DNA of 64,000 nt. Origin: Paenibacillus auburnensis. GTDB taxonomy: Bacteria; Bacillota; Bacilli; Paenibacillales; Paenibacillaceae. The first letter of the stretch is position 1, and every line of letters starts with the position of its first letter. The position numbers and the translations under genes are program-made. The stretch is from assembly GCF_927798115.1 (NCBI RefSeq), contig NZ_CAKMMG010000010.1:150552-214551 (forward strand). The letters are read 5' to 3'. Shown piece by piece: positions 9,195 through 16,503 of the stretch. A model generated the notes under the pieces. That model did not search any database, had not been told where the DNA came from, and saw nothing but the letters and a program-made list of their open reading frames with translations.

Positions 9195-10587
9195 GCGTTG
9201 TTCCCTCCTTGCTATACGGATCATGTGATTCACCGTGATCGTGATCCATGTGATAAGGGCCTTTTTTGATGACTTTGACAAACAAACCGATCATAACAAT
9301 ACCCAATATTGCATAAATAGCGTTAAAAGTAATTACCGAGAACAGGATCGAACCCGCTGAAACGTTAGGTGATACACTGTCTTCTGTCGTCATTAGGCCA
9401 AATACGGTCCAAGGCTGACGTCCGATTTCTGTCATAATCCAGCCTGCAGTATTAGCGATTGGCGGAAGCAGGAGCCCCCAGAACATGAACCGCATAAACC
9501 AGGTATTCGGACGTTCCATCTTTTTACGCCACATCAGATACATCGCATACAGGCCAAGTACGACCATGAGCGAGCCTGCAACAACCATGATCCGGAAGCT
9601 CCAGAACGTTGTGCGCACAGGCGGGATATAATTCCCGGGACCATACTGTTGTTCATATTCAGCCTGCAGGGTATTCATCCCTTTGACGCTGCCTGAGAAT
9701 TCACTGTAGGAGAGGAAACTCAGCAGGTAAGGAATTTTGATTTCCCCGGAATTCACTTTATTTACAGGATCGATAAAAGCAGTGACCGTCCATGCCCCCG
9801 GGTCTCCACTGTCTTCCCAGAGTCCTTCAGAAGCAGCCATTTTCATTGGCTGTGTTTTCACCAGGTACTGTGCCTGAGCATGTCCAGCAACGGCTACACC
9901 CACCGAAGAGACGATACCGACAATCGCCGCAATTTCGAACGATCTTCTGAAGAAAGCCACATCCTGCTTCTTCAGCATTTTATATGCACTGATACCGGTC
10001 ACCAGGAACGCGCCCGTTGCATAGGCGGCGAGCAGGGTATGCGGTAATTCAACCAGTAATTGTCCATTTGTAATCAGCGCCAGGAAATCATTCATCTCAG
10101 CCCGGCCGTTATTCATTGCAAAGCCGACAGGGTGCTGCATGAAAGAGTTCGCTGTGAGAATCCAGAACGCCGACAGTGTAGTTCCCAGAGCCACCATCCA
10201 GATTGCCAGCAGATGAATCTTCTTGGAAACCTTGTCCCAGCCAAAAATCCATAATCCGATAAATGTAGATTCCAGGAAGAAGGCCAGCAGCGCTTCAATC
10301 GCCAGCGGTGCTCCGAACACATCACCGACAAAGCGTGAATAGTCCGACCAGTTCATTCCGAACTGGAACTCCTGCAGAATTCCTGTTACTACACCCACTG
10401 CGAAGTTAATCAGGAAAAGCTTCCCCCAGAACTGCGCCATTCTTTTGTACTCTTCATTGCCTTTTCTGACGTACATCGTTTCCATAATCGCAATCAGCAG
10501 TGCCAGACCAATCGACACCGGTACAAAGAAATAATGAAAGATCGTCGTCGACGCAAATTGTATACGCGACAGCATTACTGTATCCAT
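9181..10587 (-). CDS. cydA: Cytochrome bd quinol oxidase subunit I
   Basis: Haem b558/b595/d-bearing subunit that oxidises menaquinol and reduces O2. The 468 residues begin MDTVMLSRIQFASTTIFHYFF, holding the conserved His of the haem ligand region. The GRQPW motif (EIGRQPWTVFG) and the Q-loop region typical of the short Bacillota form are present. The ATG is preceded by GAAGGAAGGGGAG; an eight-codon-longer ATG is too close to that site to be preferred. It is the first gene of cydABDC, behind two TGTGA-N6-TCACA operators. Confidence 0.96.
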   Translation of the reverse strand: MDTVMLSRIQFASTTIFHYFFVPVSIGLALLIAIMETMYVRKGNEEYKRMAQFWGKLFLINFAVGVVTGILQEFQFGMNWSDYSRFVGDVFGAPLAIEALLAFFLESTFIGLWIFGWDKVSKKIHLLAIWMVALGTTLSAFWILTANSFMQHPVGFAMNNGRAEMNDFLALITNGQLLVELPHTLLAAYATGAFLVTGISAYKMLKKQDVAFFRRSFEIAAIVGIVSSVGVAVAGHAQAQYLVKTQPMKMAASEGLWEDSGDPGAWTVTAFIDPVNKVNSGEIKIPYLLSFLSYSEFSGSVKGMNTLQAEYEQQYGPGNYIPPVRTTFWSFRIMVVAGSLMVVLGLYAMYLMWRKKMERPNTWFMRFMFWGLLLPPIANTAGWIMTEIGRQPWTVFGLMTTEDSVSPNVSAGSILFSVITFNAIYAILGIVMIGLFVKVIKKGPYHMDHDHGESHDPYSKEGTTHAFS

Positions 10588-10649
10588 ATTTCTCCCCTTC
10601 CTTCTCCCCATTCATTACATCTATTCTGTCAAAAATTTAAGCATCACAG

Positions 10650-10718
10650 TGTGACAATAATCACATTATACACCTCGTTTGGCGCTCAAATTCAATAAAT
10701 TTGTGACAAATATCACAA
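10650..10718 (-). promoter_or_regulatory. cydA promoter with two Rex/FNR-type operators
   Basis: The -10 TATAAT lies at 10665-10670 on the minus strand, with a weak -35 (TTGAAT, 19-base spacer). One dyad, TGTGACAATAATCACA, at 10650-10665 covers the -10 edge and predicted start. A second, perfect TTGTGA-N6-TCACAA, lies at 10701-10718, upstream of the -35. This shape fits both the redox repressor Rex (TTGTGAA-N4-TTCACAA) and Bacillus FNR/CRP-type sites (TGTGA-N6-TCACA). The sequence alone cannot decide which protein binds. Confidence 0.75.
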
Positions 10719-10739
10719 TATTGCACCCAGAAAGCAAAA

Positions 10740-10766
10740 AAAATAAGACGGTTTCACCGTCTTGGA
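10740..10766 (-). terminator. Terminator after ydjO-like gene
   Basis: On the minus strand AAGACGGT and a near-complementary ACCGTCTT form a short stem, followed by ATTTTTTTT. It separates the cold-shock gene from the cyd promoter. Confidence 0.8.
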
Positions 10767-10810
10767 TTTGTTCATCGTTCTATATTAAGCTTGACTCATA
10801 AAGGCATTGG

Positions 10811-11041
10811 TCAGGTAATGGAAATACCCTTCTTCAATGATTTTAGATCGCCGTTGGAATTAAGCAGTTGCGGCAGCATCTTCATACTGCGGACCATTGG
10901 GGCATGACAGAGACGGCAAGAAGGCGCATGTTCAAATGCGAAATTGTCCCTCATCCATCCATTGCAACCATCATTGGTACAGGCCCAAATTGCGGTATTT
11001 TCTTCCGGTACTTCCTCCATAGGCTTCTTCCGGTAGTTCAT
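10811..11041 (-). CDS. ydjO: YdjO-like cold-inducible zinc-finger protein
   Basis: A 76-residue protein matching the YdjO cold-shock family: WACTNDGCNGWMRDNF followed by CRLCHAPMVRSMKMLP. Two CxxxxC/CxxC pairs could bind zinc. The role is unknown; family members are cold induced. The ATG follows GGGAGGAACGGCA. It lies downstream of csp on the same strand, with its own likely promoter inside the csp terminator and an intrinsic terminator in its leader. Confidence 0.85.
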   Translation of the reverse strand: MNYRKKPMEEVPEENTAIWACTNDGCNGWMRDNFAFEHAPSCRLCHAPMVRSMKMLPQLLNSNGDLKSLKKGISIT

Positions 11042-11085
11042 TGCCGTTCCTCCCTTCCTTTATGTCACATGCCTGAGAAACAAGT

Positions 11086-11106
11086 AAAAAAGCATCTAAC
11101 GATGCT
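11086..11106 (-). terminator. Intrinsic terminator inside ydjO leader
   Basis: AGCATC-GTTA-GATGCT followed by TTTTTT on the minus strand, 45 bases upstream of the ydjO start codon. The csp gene already has its own terminator further upstream, so this hairpin ends or regulates a transcript that starts between them. CTAACGA at 11130-11136 (minus strand) is fully complementary to the terminator's TCGTTAG at 11096-11102, a possible antiterminator. Confidence 0.7.
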
Positions 11107-11192
11107 CTTACAGGGTGCTGACAAATCCTTCGTTAGCGTTATTCTTCTGCTAAGATCAGGCTGTATTTGCGATGGTGAAGTTCGGTCTGATC

Positions 11193-11222
11193 TTTATAAA
11201 AAAAGACCGTCCCAACTTACAA
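11193..11222 (-). promoter_or_regulatory. Candidate promoter of ydjO
   Basis: TTGTAA at 11217-11222, an 18-base spacer and TATAAA at 11193-11198, read on the minus strand. It lies within the csp terminator region and would give a leader of about 145 nt for ydjO. Confidence 0.45.
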
Positions 11223-11235
11223 AAGCGGGGACGGT
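11196..11235 (-). terminator. Terminator after csp
   Basis: ACCGTCCC and GGGACGGT form an 8-bp stem followed by a run of seven T on the minus strand. Confidence 0.88.
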
Positions 11236-11245
11236 GCTTCTATTA

Positions 11246-11446
11246 TTACAGTTTTACAACGTTTTCGGCTTGTGGTCCACGGTTGCCTTGAACAACGTTG
11301 AATTCAACGCGTTGGCCTTCGTCCAAAGTTTTGAATCCTTCGCCAGTGATAGCGGAGAAGTGTACGAATACGTCGCTTCCGCCTTCAACTTCGATGAATC
11401 CGAATCCTTTTTCTGCGTTGAACCATTTAACTGTACCTGTTTGCAT
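11246..11446 (-). CDS. Cold-shock protein (CspA/B family)
   Basis: A 66-residue single cold-shock domain that binds single-stranded RNA and DNA, acts as an RNA chaperone and relieves secondary structure at low temperature. RNP1 (KGFGFIEV) and RNP2 (VFVHFSAI) are intact, and the sequence begins MQTGTVKWFNAEKGFGFI. The start follows GGAGGTAACACAC. Its transcript carries a leader of about 135 nt with a strong hairpin. Which Csp paralogue it is cannot be told. Confidence 0.97.
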   Translation of the reverse strand: MQTGTVKWFNAEKGFGFIEVEGGSDVFVHFSAITGEGFKTLDEGQRVEFNVVQGNRGPQAENVVKL

Positions 11447-11461
11447 GTGTGTTACCTCCAC

Positions 11462-11832
11462 AAATTTAAATTAATATGTTCTTTTTATCTTCAAACAAAG
11501 AAAAAATTCACACATTGAAAAAGGTTGTTATTCCAAATGACAGCCCTTTTCAATGTGAAAATTAGGTATCAAATGTATGATTATTCTCATGTTACCACAC
11601 CCGCGGAACAAAGGCAAGCTGGACTATCCGAAATTCTCCGTTTTTTCCCTTATAAGGAGTACTTACCAATGTAAGGGCTGCCAGTCTACATATAAAGGAA
11701 AATTCCGCCTTGTATTATCCATTACCCAGTTTAATTTAGGCTGAAACGGTGCCGCCCCAAAAAATTATTAGGACGGCCAAGCCGCTTCCTTTATCATGAC
11801 TGCCTCTTCATTATATGCAGCTAATCCGGCTT
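11462..11832 (-). promoter_or_regulatory. csp leader, promoter and csp-htrA spacer
   Basis: This 371-base gap holds the csp promoter and leader. TTGCCT, a 17-base spacer and TAACAT (11589-11594, with an extended TGG) form the promoter on the minus strand, so transcription starts near 11582. Inside the leader CACATTGAAAA (from 11511) pairs with TTTTCAATGTG (to 11557). The hairpin ends about 65 bases before the start codon, as in the long structured leaders of cold-shock mRNAs. The rest, up to the htrA stop, has a GC-rich inverted repeat near 11750-11785 but no ORF I can support. Confidence 0.6.
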
Positions 11833-13083
11833 TTATTCCTCCGGTTTCTCAAGAAGTTTCACCGTAACCTGATTTACTTCACCATTGCGGTAATAAGTGA
11901 TTTTCAGCTCGTCACCGATCTTGGTCTGCTCATACAGATATTTACGCAGCGAAAGAGTCGATGTAATCGGCTGATCATTAAACTTCGTAATCACGTCGTT
12001 GAACTGAAGGCCTGCAGCCTGTGCCGGTCCCACCGCATCGAGTACGACTACGCCGTCTTTTACAGATGTCGGAAGATTCAATTCCTTAACCTGATCCTCC
12101 GCAAGCGGTACATAGGGGTTATTAAGATCTACCGAATAGACGCCCAAGTAAGAACGGGATATTTTGCCGTTAGCCGCCAGCTCATCAGCCGTCTCCATCA
12201 CATGGTTAGCCGGAATGGCAAATCCGAGTCCTTCTACGCCGGTATCGGAGATTTTCATCGTATTGATCCCGATTACCTTCCCGTCCAGATCAACAAGAGC
12301 GCCGCCGCTATTGCCTTCGTTAATCGCTGCATCCGTCTGGATTACTTCCTGCTCCCAGTCATAGACACCGTCCTGATTCAGCGATACCGGAATCGTCCGC
12401 TCCGTGTAGCTCACAATGCCCGAGGTCAGGGTGTCCCCAAGACCAAGCGGATTGCCAATCGCAATGACCGTCTCGCCAAGCCGCAGCTTGGAGGAATCAC
12501 CGATCTGGGCTACGGTCGTAATACCCTCGGCATCCATCGACAGCACAGCAATATCCGTTACCTTGTCCGCTCCGACCAGAGTAGCTTTGTGAGTCACACC
12601 GTCTACCGTTACTACTTCCAGCTTGCCCGTACCCTCAATAACATGATTATTCGTAATGATAAAGGCCTTATCATCGTCTTTCTTATAGATAACTCCCGAA
12701 CCGAGTGCAGACTCATCGAGAATATTGAGTTCCTTATTATCTTCCTTATGGTTAATGATGCTCACAACCGCAGGACGTACCAGTGCCGCAGCCTGAATAA
12801 TCCGGTCATACGGATCTCCGCTGCTTGCGGTTACCTTCTGGCCCACATCCAGTGTCTGGGCTCTGCTCTCTTCAGTCAGCTGACCAGTAACAAGACTGAA
12901 TAATAAAACCGCAACAACCGCACTGACTACAGAGCTGATAACGGATACCTGCCACGTTGCCAGGCTCCGCCGGGTTTTGTGCACCGTCCATTTCCGGCTG
13001 GTGAACACCTTGGAATTCTCCTGCTCTCTACTTTTGCGGCGTGACACTTTGGTTGAATAGAAATCATCATCGAACAATCCCAC
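11833..13083 (-). CDS. htrA: HtrA-like membrane-anchored serine protease with PDZ domain
   Basis: Extracytoplasmic quality-control protease of the trypsin-like S1C family. The 416 residues have a basic cytosolic N-terminus, one membrane helix (about 46-64), a protease domain with catalytic His147 (TNNHVIEG), Asp178 (TDIAVLS) and Ser259 (NEGNSGGAL), then a C-terminal PDZ domain starting near YLGVYSVDL. I chose the GTG of MGLFDDDF, since AGGGGAGAG sits before it. An ATG 11 codons upstream is possible but would place that ribosome-binding site inside the gene. The gene lies near walRK-yycHIJ, as in related genomes, with a small + strand gene between. Confidence 0.92.
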   Translation of the reverse strand: MGLFDDDFYSTKVSRRKSREQENSKVFTSRKWTVHKTRRSLATWQVSVISSVVSAVVAVLLFSLVTGQLTEESRAQTLDVGQKVTASSGDPYDRIIQAAALVRPAVVSIINHKEDNKELNILDESALGSGVIYKKDDDKAFIITNNHVIEGTGKLEVVTVDGVTHKATLVGADKVTDIAVLSMDAEGITTVAQIGDSSKLRLGETVIAIGNPLGLGDTLTSGIVSYTERTIPVSLNQDGVYDWEQEVIQTDAAINEGNSGGALVDLDGKVIGINTMKISDTGVEGLGFAIPANHVMETADELAANGKISRSYLGVYSVDLNNPYVPLAEDQVKELNLPTSVKDGVVVLDAVGPAQAAGLQFNDVITKFNDQPITSTLSLRKYLYEQTKIGDELKITYYRNGEVNQVTVKLLEKPEE

Positions 13084-13461
13084 CGGTACATCTCTCCCCT
13101 CTATTGCTAACTGCATTCAAGACCTGAACGCCAAGCAACCACGCCCGAGCTTATTGCTGTATCTCTTAGACTCCAGGAAGTGCTAAAAGGTTTCACTTTA
13201 TTCATTCACCACAATAGTGTGAGTTGTAAGCGCAAGGGGTCTTTTGATTCTTGCAACATATCAGAATAATAAGCAAGTCTCAGGAATATTTTGCAACTTA
13301 AAAGACTACAATAATAGAAGTGCTGCTCACGACAAACGCTTAATCCGTTCAATATAATTGTATCACACGCCGGGGCGCCGCCCACGATTTTTCTGCTGCA
13401 AAATCCATGCAAATTTTTAACAGGTAAACCGTTAGTTACAGCCGAAAAGGAGGAAAATCAC
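13084..13461. promoter_or_regulatory. htrA / small-gene divergent promoter region
   Basis: A 378-base gap between htrA and the divergent small gene. On + a plausible promoter is ACGACA (13329-13334), 18 bases and TATAAT (13353-13358), ending about 100 bases before the 13462 start. A GC-rich CCGGGGCGCCGCC block follows it. For htrA I see AT-rich candidates but no convincing -35/-10 pair. No RNA gene or further ORF is supported. Confidence 0.4.
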
Positions 13462-13668
13462 ATGGAATCTTTTTCCACTAGTATGGACCTTGTACAATTT
13501 ATAGGCAAACTTGGTGATCTAAAGGACGAACACTATCATCTGATTCTTGTCCAGAGCGCCCTGATTGAACTGCTGATCGATAAGGGAGTTTTCTCACGCC
13601 AGGAGCTGGATCATAAAATAACGGAAGTAGACCGGCTTATGACTGGCTCACCTTATCCCATGGCGTAG
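13462..13668 (+). CDS. Small conserved-looking hypothetical protein, 68 aa
   Basis: I do not recognise this family. The 68 residues are predicted helical and mildly acidic; the core ALIELLIDKGVFSRQELDHKI reads like a helix-turn-helix-type amphipathic repeat. Support for translation is a near-perfect Shine-Dalgarno (AAGGAGGAAAATCAC before ATG) and a candidate promoter upstream. Its last 32 bases overlap the 3' end of yycJ on the other strand, so the two converge and overlap. Confidence 0.75.
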   Translation: MESFSTSMDLVQFIGKLGDLKDEHYHLILVQSALIELLIDKGVFSRQELDHKITEVDRLMTGSPYPMA

Positions 13669-14443
13669 GCTGGTCGTAATAGGTATCGCATAATTTGAAC
13701 TCACTATCTTTGTAAAAACATCCCCGATCCTCCATTGCTCCGCGAACCGACATTTTGGCCAGGTCCATCATATTATGATCCCGGCTTAGGTGTGCCAGAT
13801 AGGTCCGTTTGGTCCGTCCGGTAAGAATCTCGCTAAGTGCTGCTCCGGCTGCCTCATTCGAGAGATGGCCCATATCGCCAAGAATCCGCCGCTTCGTGTT
13901 CCACGGGTAACGCCCCATTCTCAGCATCTCGATATCATGATTGGCTTCCAGCACAAGAACATCCGCGCCTTCAAGCGCCACCCTTACTTTATCGCTCACA
14001 TAGCCAAGATCTGTCGCTACGCACAGCTTTTCTTTACCGTCATAAAAGTTATAGCCTACCGGTTCAGCGGCATCATGAGAGATCGCAAAGGATTCTACCC
14101 TCAGGCTGCCGAAGTCTCGGAACCCTCCGGTCTCCATAATAATCCGGTTATGCTCGGGAATCGTGCCAATCCCTTTCTCTATCGCCCCCCAGGTATTGGT
14201 GTTGGCGTAGATCGGAAGATCATATTTGCGCGCCATGGCCCCAAGTCCCTTAATGTGGTCGGAATGCTCATGTGTAACCAGAATGCCGTCTATATCCTTA
14301 CCTGTCAGCTCGCGCATAGCCAGCAGCTCATCGATCCGCTTGGCACTGAGGCCAGCGTCAATCATCAGCGTTGTTTCCCCGTTTCGCACTACTGTCACAT
14401 TACCGGTAGAACCGCTGGACAGCACTGTAAATGAAATTCCCAT
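13637..14443 (-). CDS. yycJ: YycJ/WalJ metallo-beta-lactamase-fold hydrolase
   Basis: Metallo-beta-lactamase-fold protein of the WalRK operon, a proposed DNA-acting exonuclease linked to coordination of replication and cell division. The 268 residues start MGISFTVLSSGSTGN. The metal-binding motif THEHSDH is followed by further ligands in FAISHDAAEP, VLEANHD and YLAHLSRDHN. The start follows AGAAGGAGCAGGAGAG, 14 bases after yycI. A longer in-frame reading into yycI has no ribosome-binding site. It overlaps the convergent small gene by 32 bases. Confidence 0.93.
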   Translation of the reverse strand: MGISFTVLSSGSTGNVTVVRNGETTLMIDAGLSAKRIDELLAMRELTGKDIDGILVTHEHSDHIKGLGAMARKYDLPIYANTNTWGAIEKGIGTIPEHNRIIMETGGFRDFGSLRVESFAISHDAAEPVGYNFYDGKEKLCVATDLGYVSDKVRVALEGADVLVLEANHDIEMLRMGRYPWNTKRRILGDMGHLSNEAAGAALSEILTGRTKRTYLAHLSRDHNMMDLAKMSVRGAMEDRGCFYKDSEFKLCDTYYDQPTPWDKVSQS

Positions 14444-14457
14444 CTCTCCTGCTCCTT

Positions 14458-15204
14458 CTACTCTGTTGTCTTCGGACTGATAATGTCCGCACTTATGGCA
14501 TCCACGTAATAAGCGTTGCCGTTCTCCAGCATAAACCGCCACATGGGCGAAGCCACCTGACTTTCGGAGTTGAACAATTCCCCGTAATAGCCGAGTTCAA
14601 TCTCCTTCACTACCGAGTCTGCCGGAAAATACTTTTCAATCAGACTGCTGAGTGCCTGTGACGCCGGAAGCACCTTCTGCACATCCTTGACCTCGCTGCT
14701 GCTGGCGCCAATCTCAATCTTCGGCCACCGGTAGGCTACGATCTTCTGATTGTTGTTAATCAGCTCCAGCCTGACCTGGAATAAGGAGTATTTGTTATCC
14801 ACCAGCGGATGAAGCACGAACTTGCCGACCTCACTCTCCTGGGCATCAAAACGGTAAGTGGCGATATCCGTAATCTGCCCCTGAAGCTCATTGCTGAGTT
14901 CTGTGAACGAGGAATACATCAGTCCGCTGTCAATCGGCTCCTTCAGCGGAACCGGCGGATCATTCTGCTCTTCTCCGGAGTAAATGTAAGTGATATCTGG
15001 CAGCTGGGGAGTAGCCGCCGGAATCGGGCACAGCACACGAATCCCTTTCTGCTCCATAACCGCCTGCGTTTCTGCTGAGAGGGAAGTAAAGTCCAGGTTG
15101 GCACTGGCCTGATCCCGCAAATCCATCCACAGCTGATAACACAGCAGCAGATTCAGTACCAGAAAAGCGTATATCAGCACGTTTTTGGCTTTTCCCCAGT
15201 CCAT
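14458..15204 (-). CDS. yycI: WalRK regulator YycI
   Basis: Membrane-anchored extracytoplasmic protein that with YycH binds the WalK sensor and modulates its activity. The 248 residues have one N-terminal helix (about 9-28, NVLIYAFLVLNLLLCYQLW) and an outside domain of the YycH/YycI fold. Start MDWGKAKN follows GAGGAGGGAAAGT. It is separated from yycH by 21 bases and from yycJ by 14, within the wal operon. Confidence 0.9.
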   Translation of the reverse strand: MDWGKAKNVLIYAFLVLNLLLCYQLWMDLRDQASANLDFTSLSAETQAVMEQKGIRVLCPIPAATPQLPDITYIYSGEEQNDPPVPLKEPIDSGLMYSSFTELSNELQGQITDIATYRFDAQESEVGKFVLHPLVDNKYSLFQVRLELINNNQKIVAYRWPKIEIGASSSEVKDVQKVLPASQALSSLIEKYFPADSVVKEIELGYYGELFNSESQVASPMWRFMLENGNAYYVDAISADIISPKTTE

Positions 15205-15225
15205 ACTTTCCCTCCTCAATAAACT

Positions 15226-16503
15226 CTAATTCAATGTGAGCACACTTCCGTCCTCGAGTGTCACCCGCCAGACCGGCACCAGCCGCAGCGTTTCCCTTTG
15301 CTCTACAGGGATATAGGCCGGAATCAGATCCTTCACAGGCGAGCTTGAGCCGATCCGTGCCAGCTTTGTCTTGAGTTCTTCTCCTCCGGGGAGCTCCACA
15401 AGCGTTTTTACAGCCTGGTCTTCCTCCGTATACATCAGCGAACGCTCATAGGACGATACGGTTCCCTGCTGCAGCTCCAAATTGATGACGCCATACTGCA
15501 GCTGCGGTTTGCTCAGGATCGGATAGGAGCCGTAATACTGCTGAAAAGAGACTTTACGTTCCTGCTTGTCCTCCTCCGTCGACGCCAGGCGGTAAGTTCC
15601 GTTCCATCCCCCGTGCTGATTAACAAAGTCGACCGCTTCCAGCGCATCCTTTGCAGGCGTACTGTCTCCGGCAGGCAGCGCCGCAGGATCACTATAACTC
15701 ATCCAGTTCTGCTCCTGGTCAACCTGAAGGCTGCGCTTGCTGTCCGTATAGATTTTGGAGCCGTCCTTCTCCGGAATATACCTGGTACTCCCTGCATCGA
15801 AGAACAGGTTGCTCTGCATTTGTTCTATGGTATACATCCCCGATGGCAGCTCAGCCTCAACCAGAGGAAGCTTCTGCTCAGGCACATAATAATCTCCATT
15901 CACTGCCGTATAAGGCAACCAGTTCGTCCCGAAATCGACATGCTGCTGCACGTCCTGGACGGTGAGATCGGCTTTAGCCGCTTCATAAACGATGTCACCC
16001 CTGGTGCTGAAAAAGACGGCATGTGCCTTCGAGTCATTTTTCACATTGTAAATCCAAATCCGGTCAATGCTCTCCCCCTCAAACAGCGAATCAGGAGACA
16101 GCTGCATGACCCGCTGCAGCAGCGTCACTGGGATGCCCGCACCGAAGGAGAGCTCAATGCCGGGGTTCTCCTTCCGGATCTGATCCCAGTTGAAATCCTG
16201 CACCGGGCGCCGCTGGAAGCTCTCAAAGCCGCGTCCTTTGAGGCGTCCCAGAATCAGATCATAAAAAGTAGAGTCAGGGTAGAACAAGGTATGCTTGTCC
16301 CCGCCCATATGAATAATCATTCTATCCGGATAGAGCAGATTCTCAACCTTTTCTTCCGGGCCCATATTGTCTGTCTTTACATACAGGTTCTCTGACAATA
16401 CCGCTGAATCACTGCCTGGAAGCCGGTATATCAGATAATAGCTTTCTACCAGACTGCCAGCTACCAATAAAGCTAGGACCCAGGTTTTTATTCTTTCTTT
16501 CAT
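15226..16503 (-). CDS. yycH: WalRK regulator YycH
   Basis: Extracytoplasmic regulator anchored by one N-terminal helix (about 7-26), working with YycI on WalK. The 425 residues are of usual family length. The ATG overlaps the walK stop (ATGA), showing translational coupling. It ends DGSVLTLN just before the yycI ribosome-binding site. Confidence 0.9.
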   Translation of the reverse strand: MKERIKTWVLALLVAGSLVESYYLIYRLPGSDSAVLSENLYVKTDNMGPEEKVENLLYPDRMIIHMGGDKHTLFYPDSTFYDLILGRLKGRGFESFQRRPVQDFNWDQIRKENPGIELSFGAGIPVTLLQRVMQLSPDSLFEGESIDRIWIYNVKNDSKAHAVFFSTRGDIVYEAAKADLTVQDVQQHVDFGTNWLPYTAVNGDYYVPEQKLPLVEAELPSGMYTIEQMQSNLFFDAGSTRYIPEKDGSKIYTDSKRSLQVDQEQNWMSYSDPAALPAGDSTPAKDALEAVDFVNQHGGWNGTYRLASTEEDKQERKVSFQQYYGSYPILSKPQLQYGVINLELQQGTVSSYERSLMYTEEDQAVKTLVELPGGEELKTKLARIGSSSPVKDLIPAYIPVEQRETLRLVPVWRVTLEDGSVLTLN

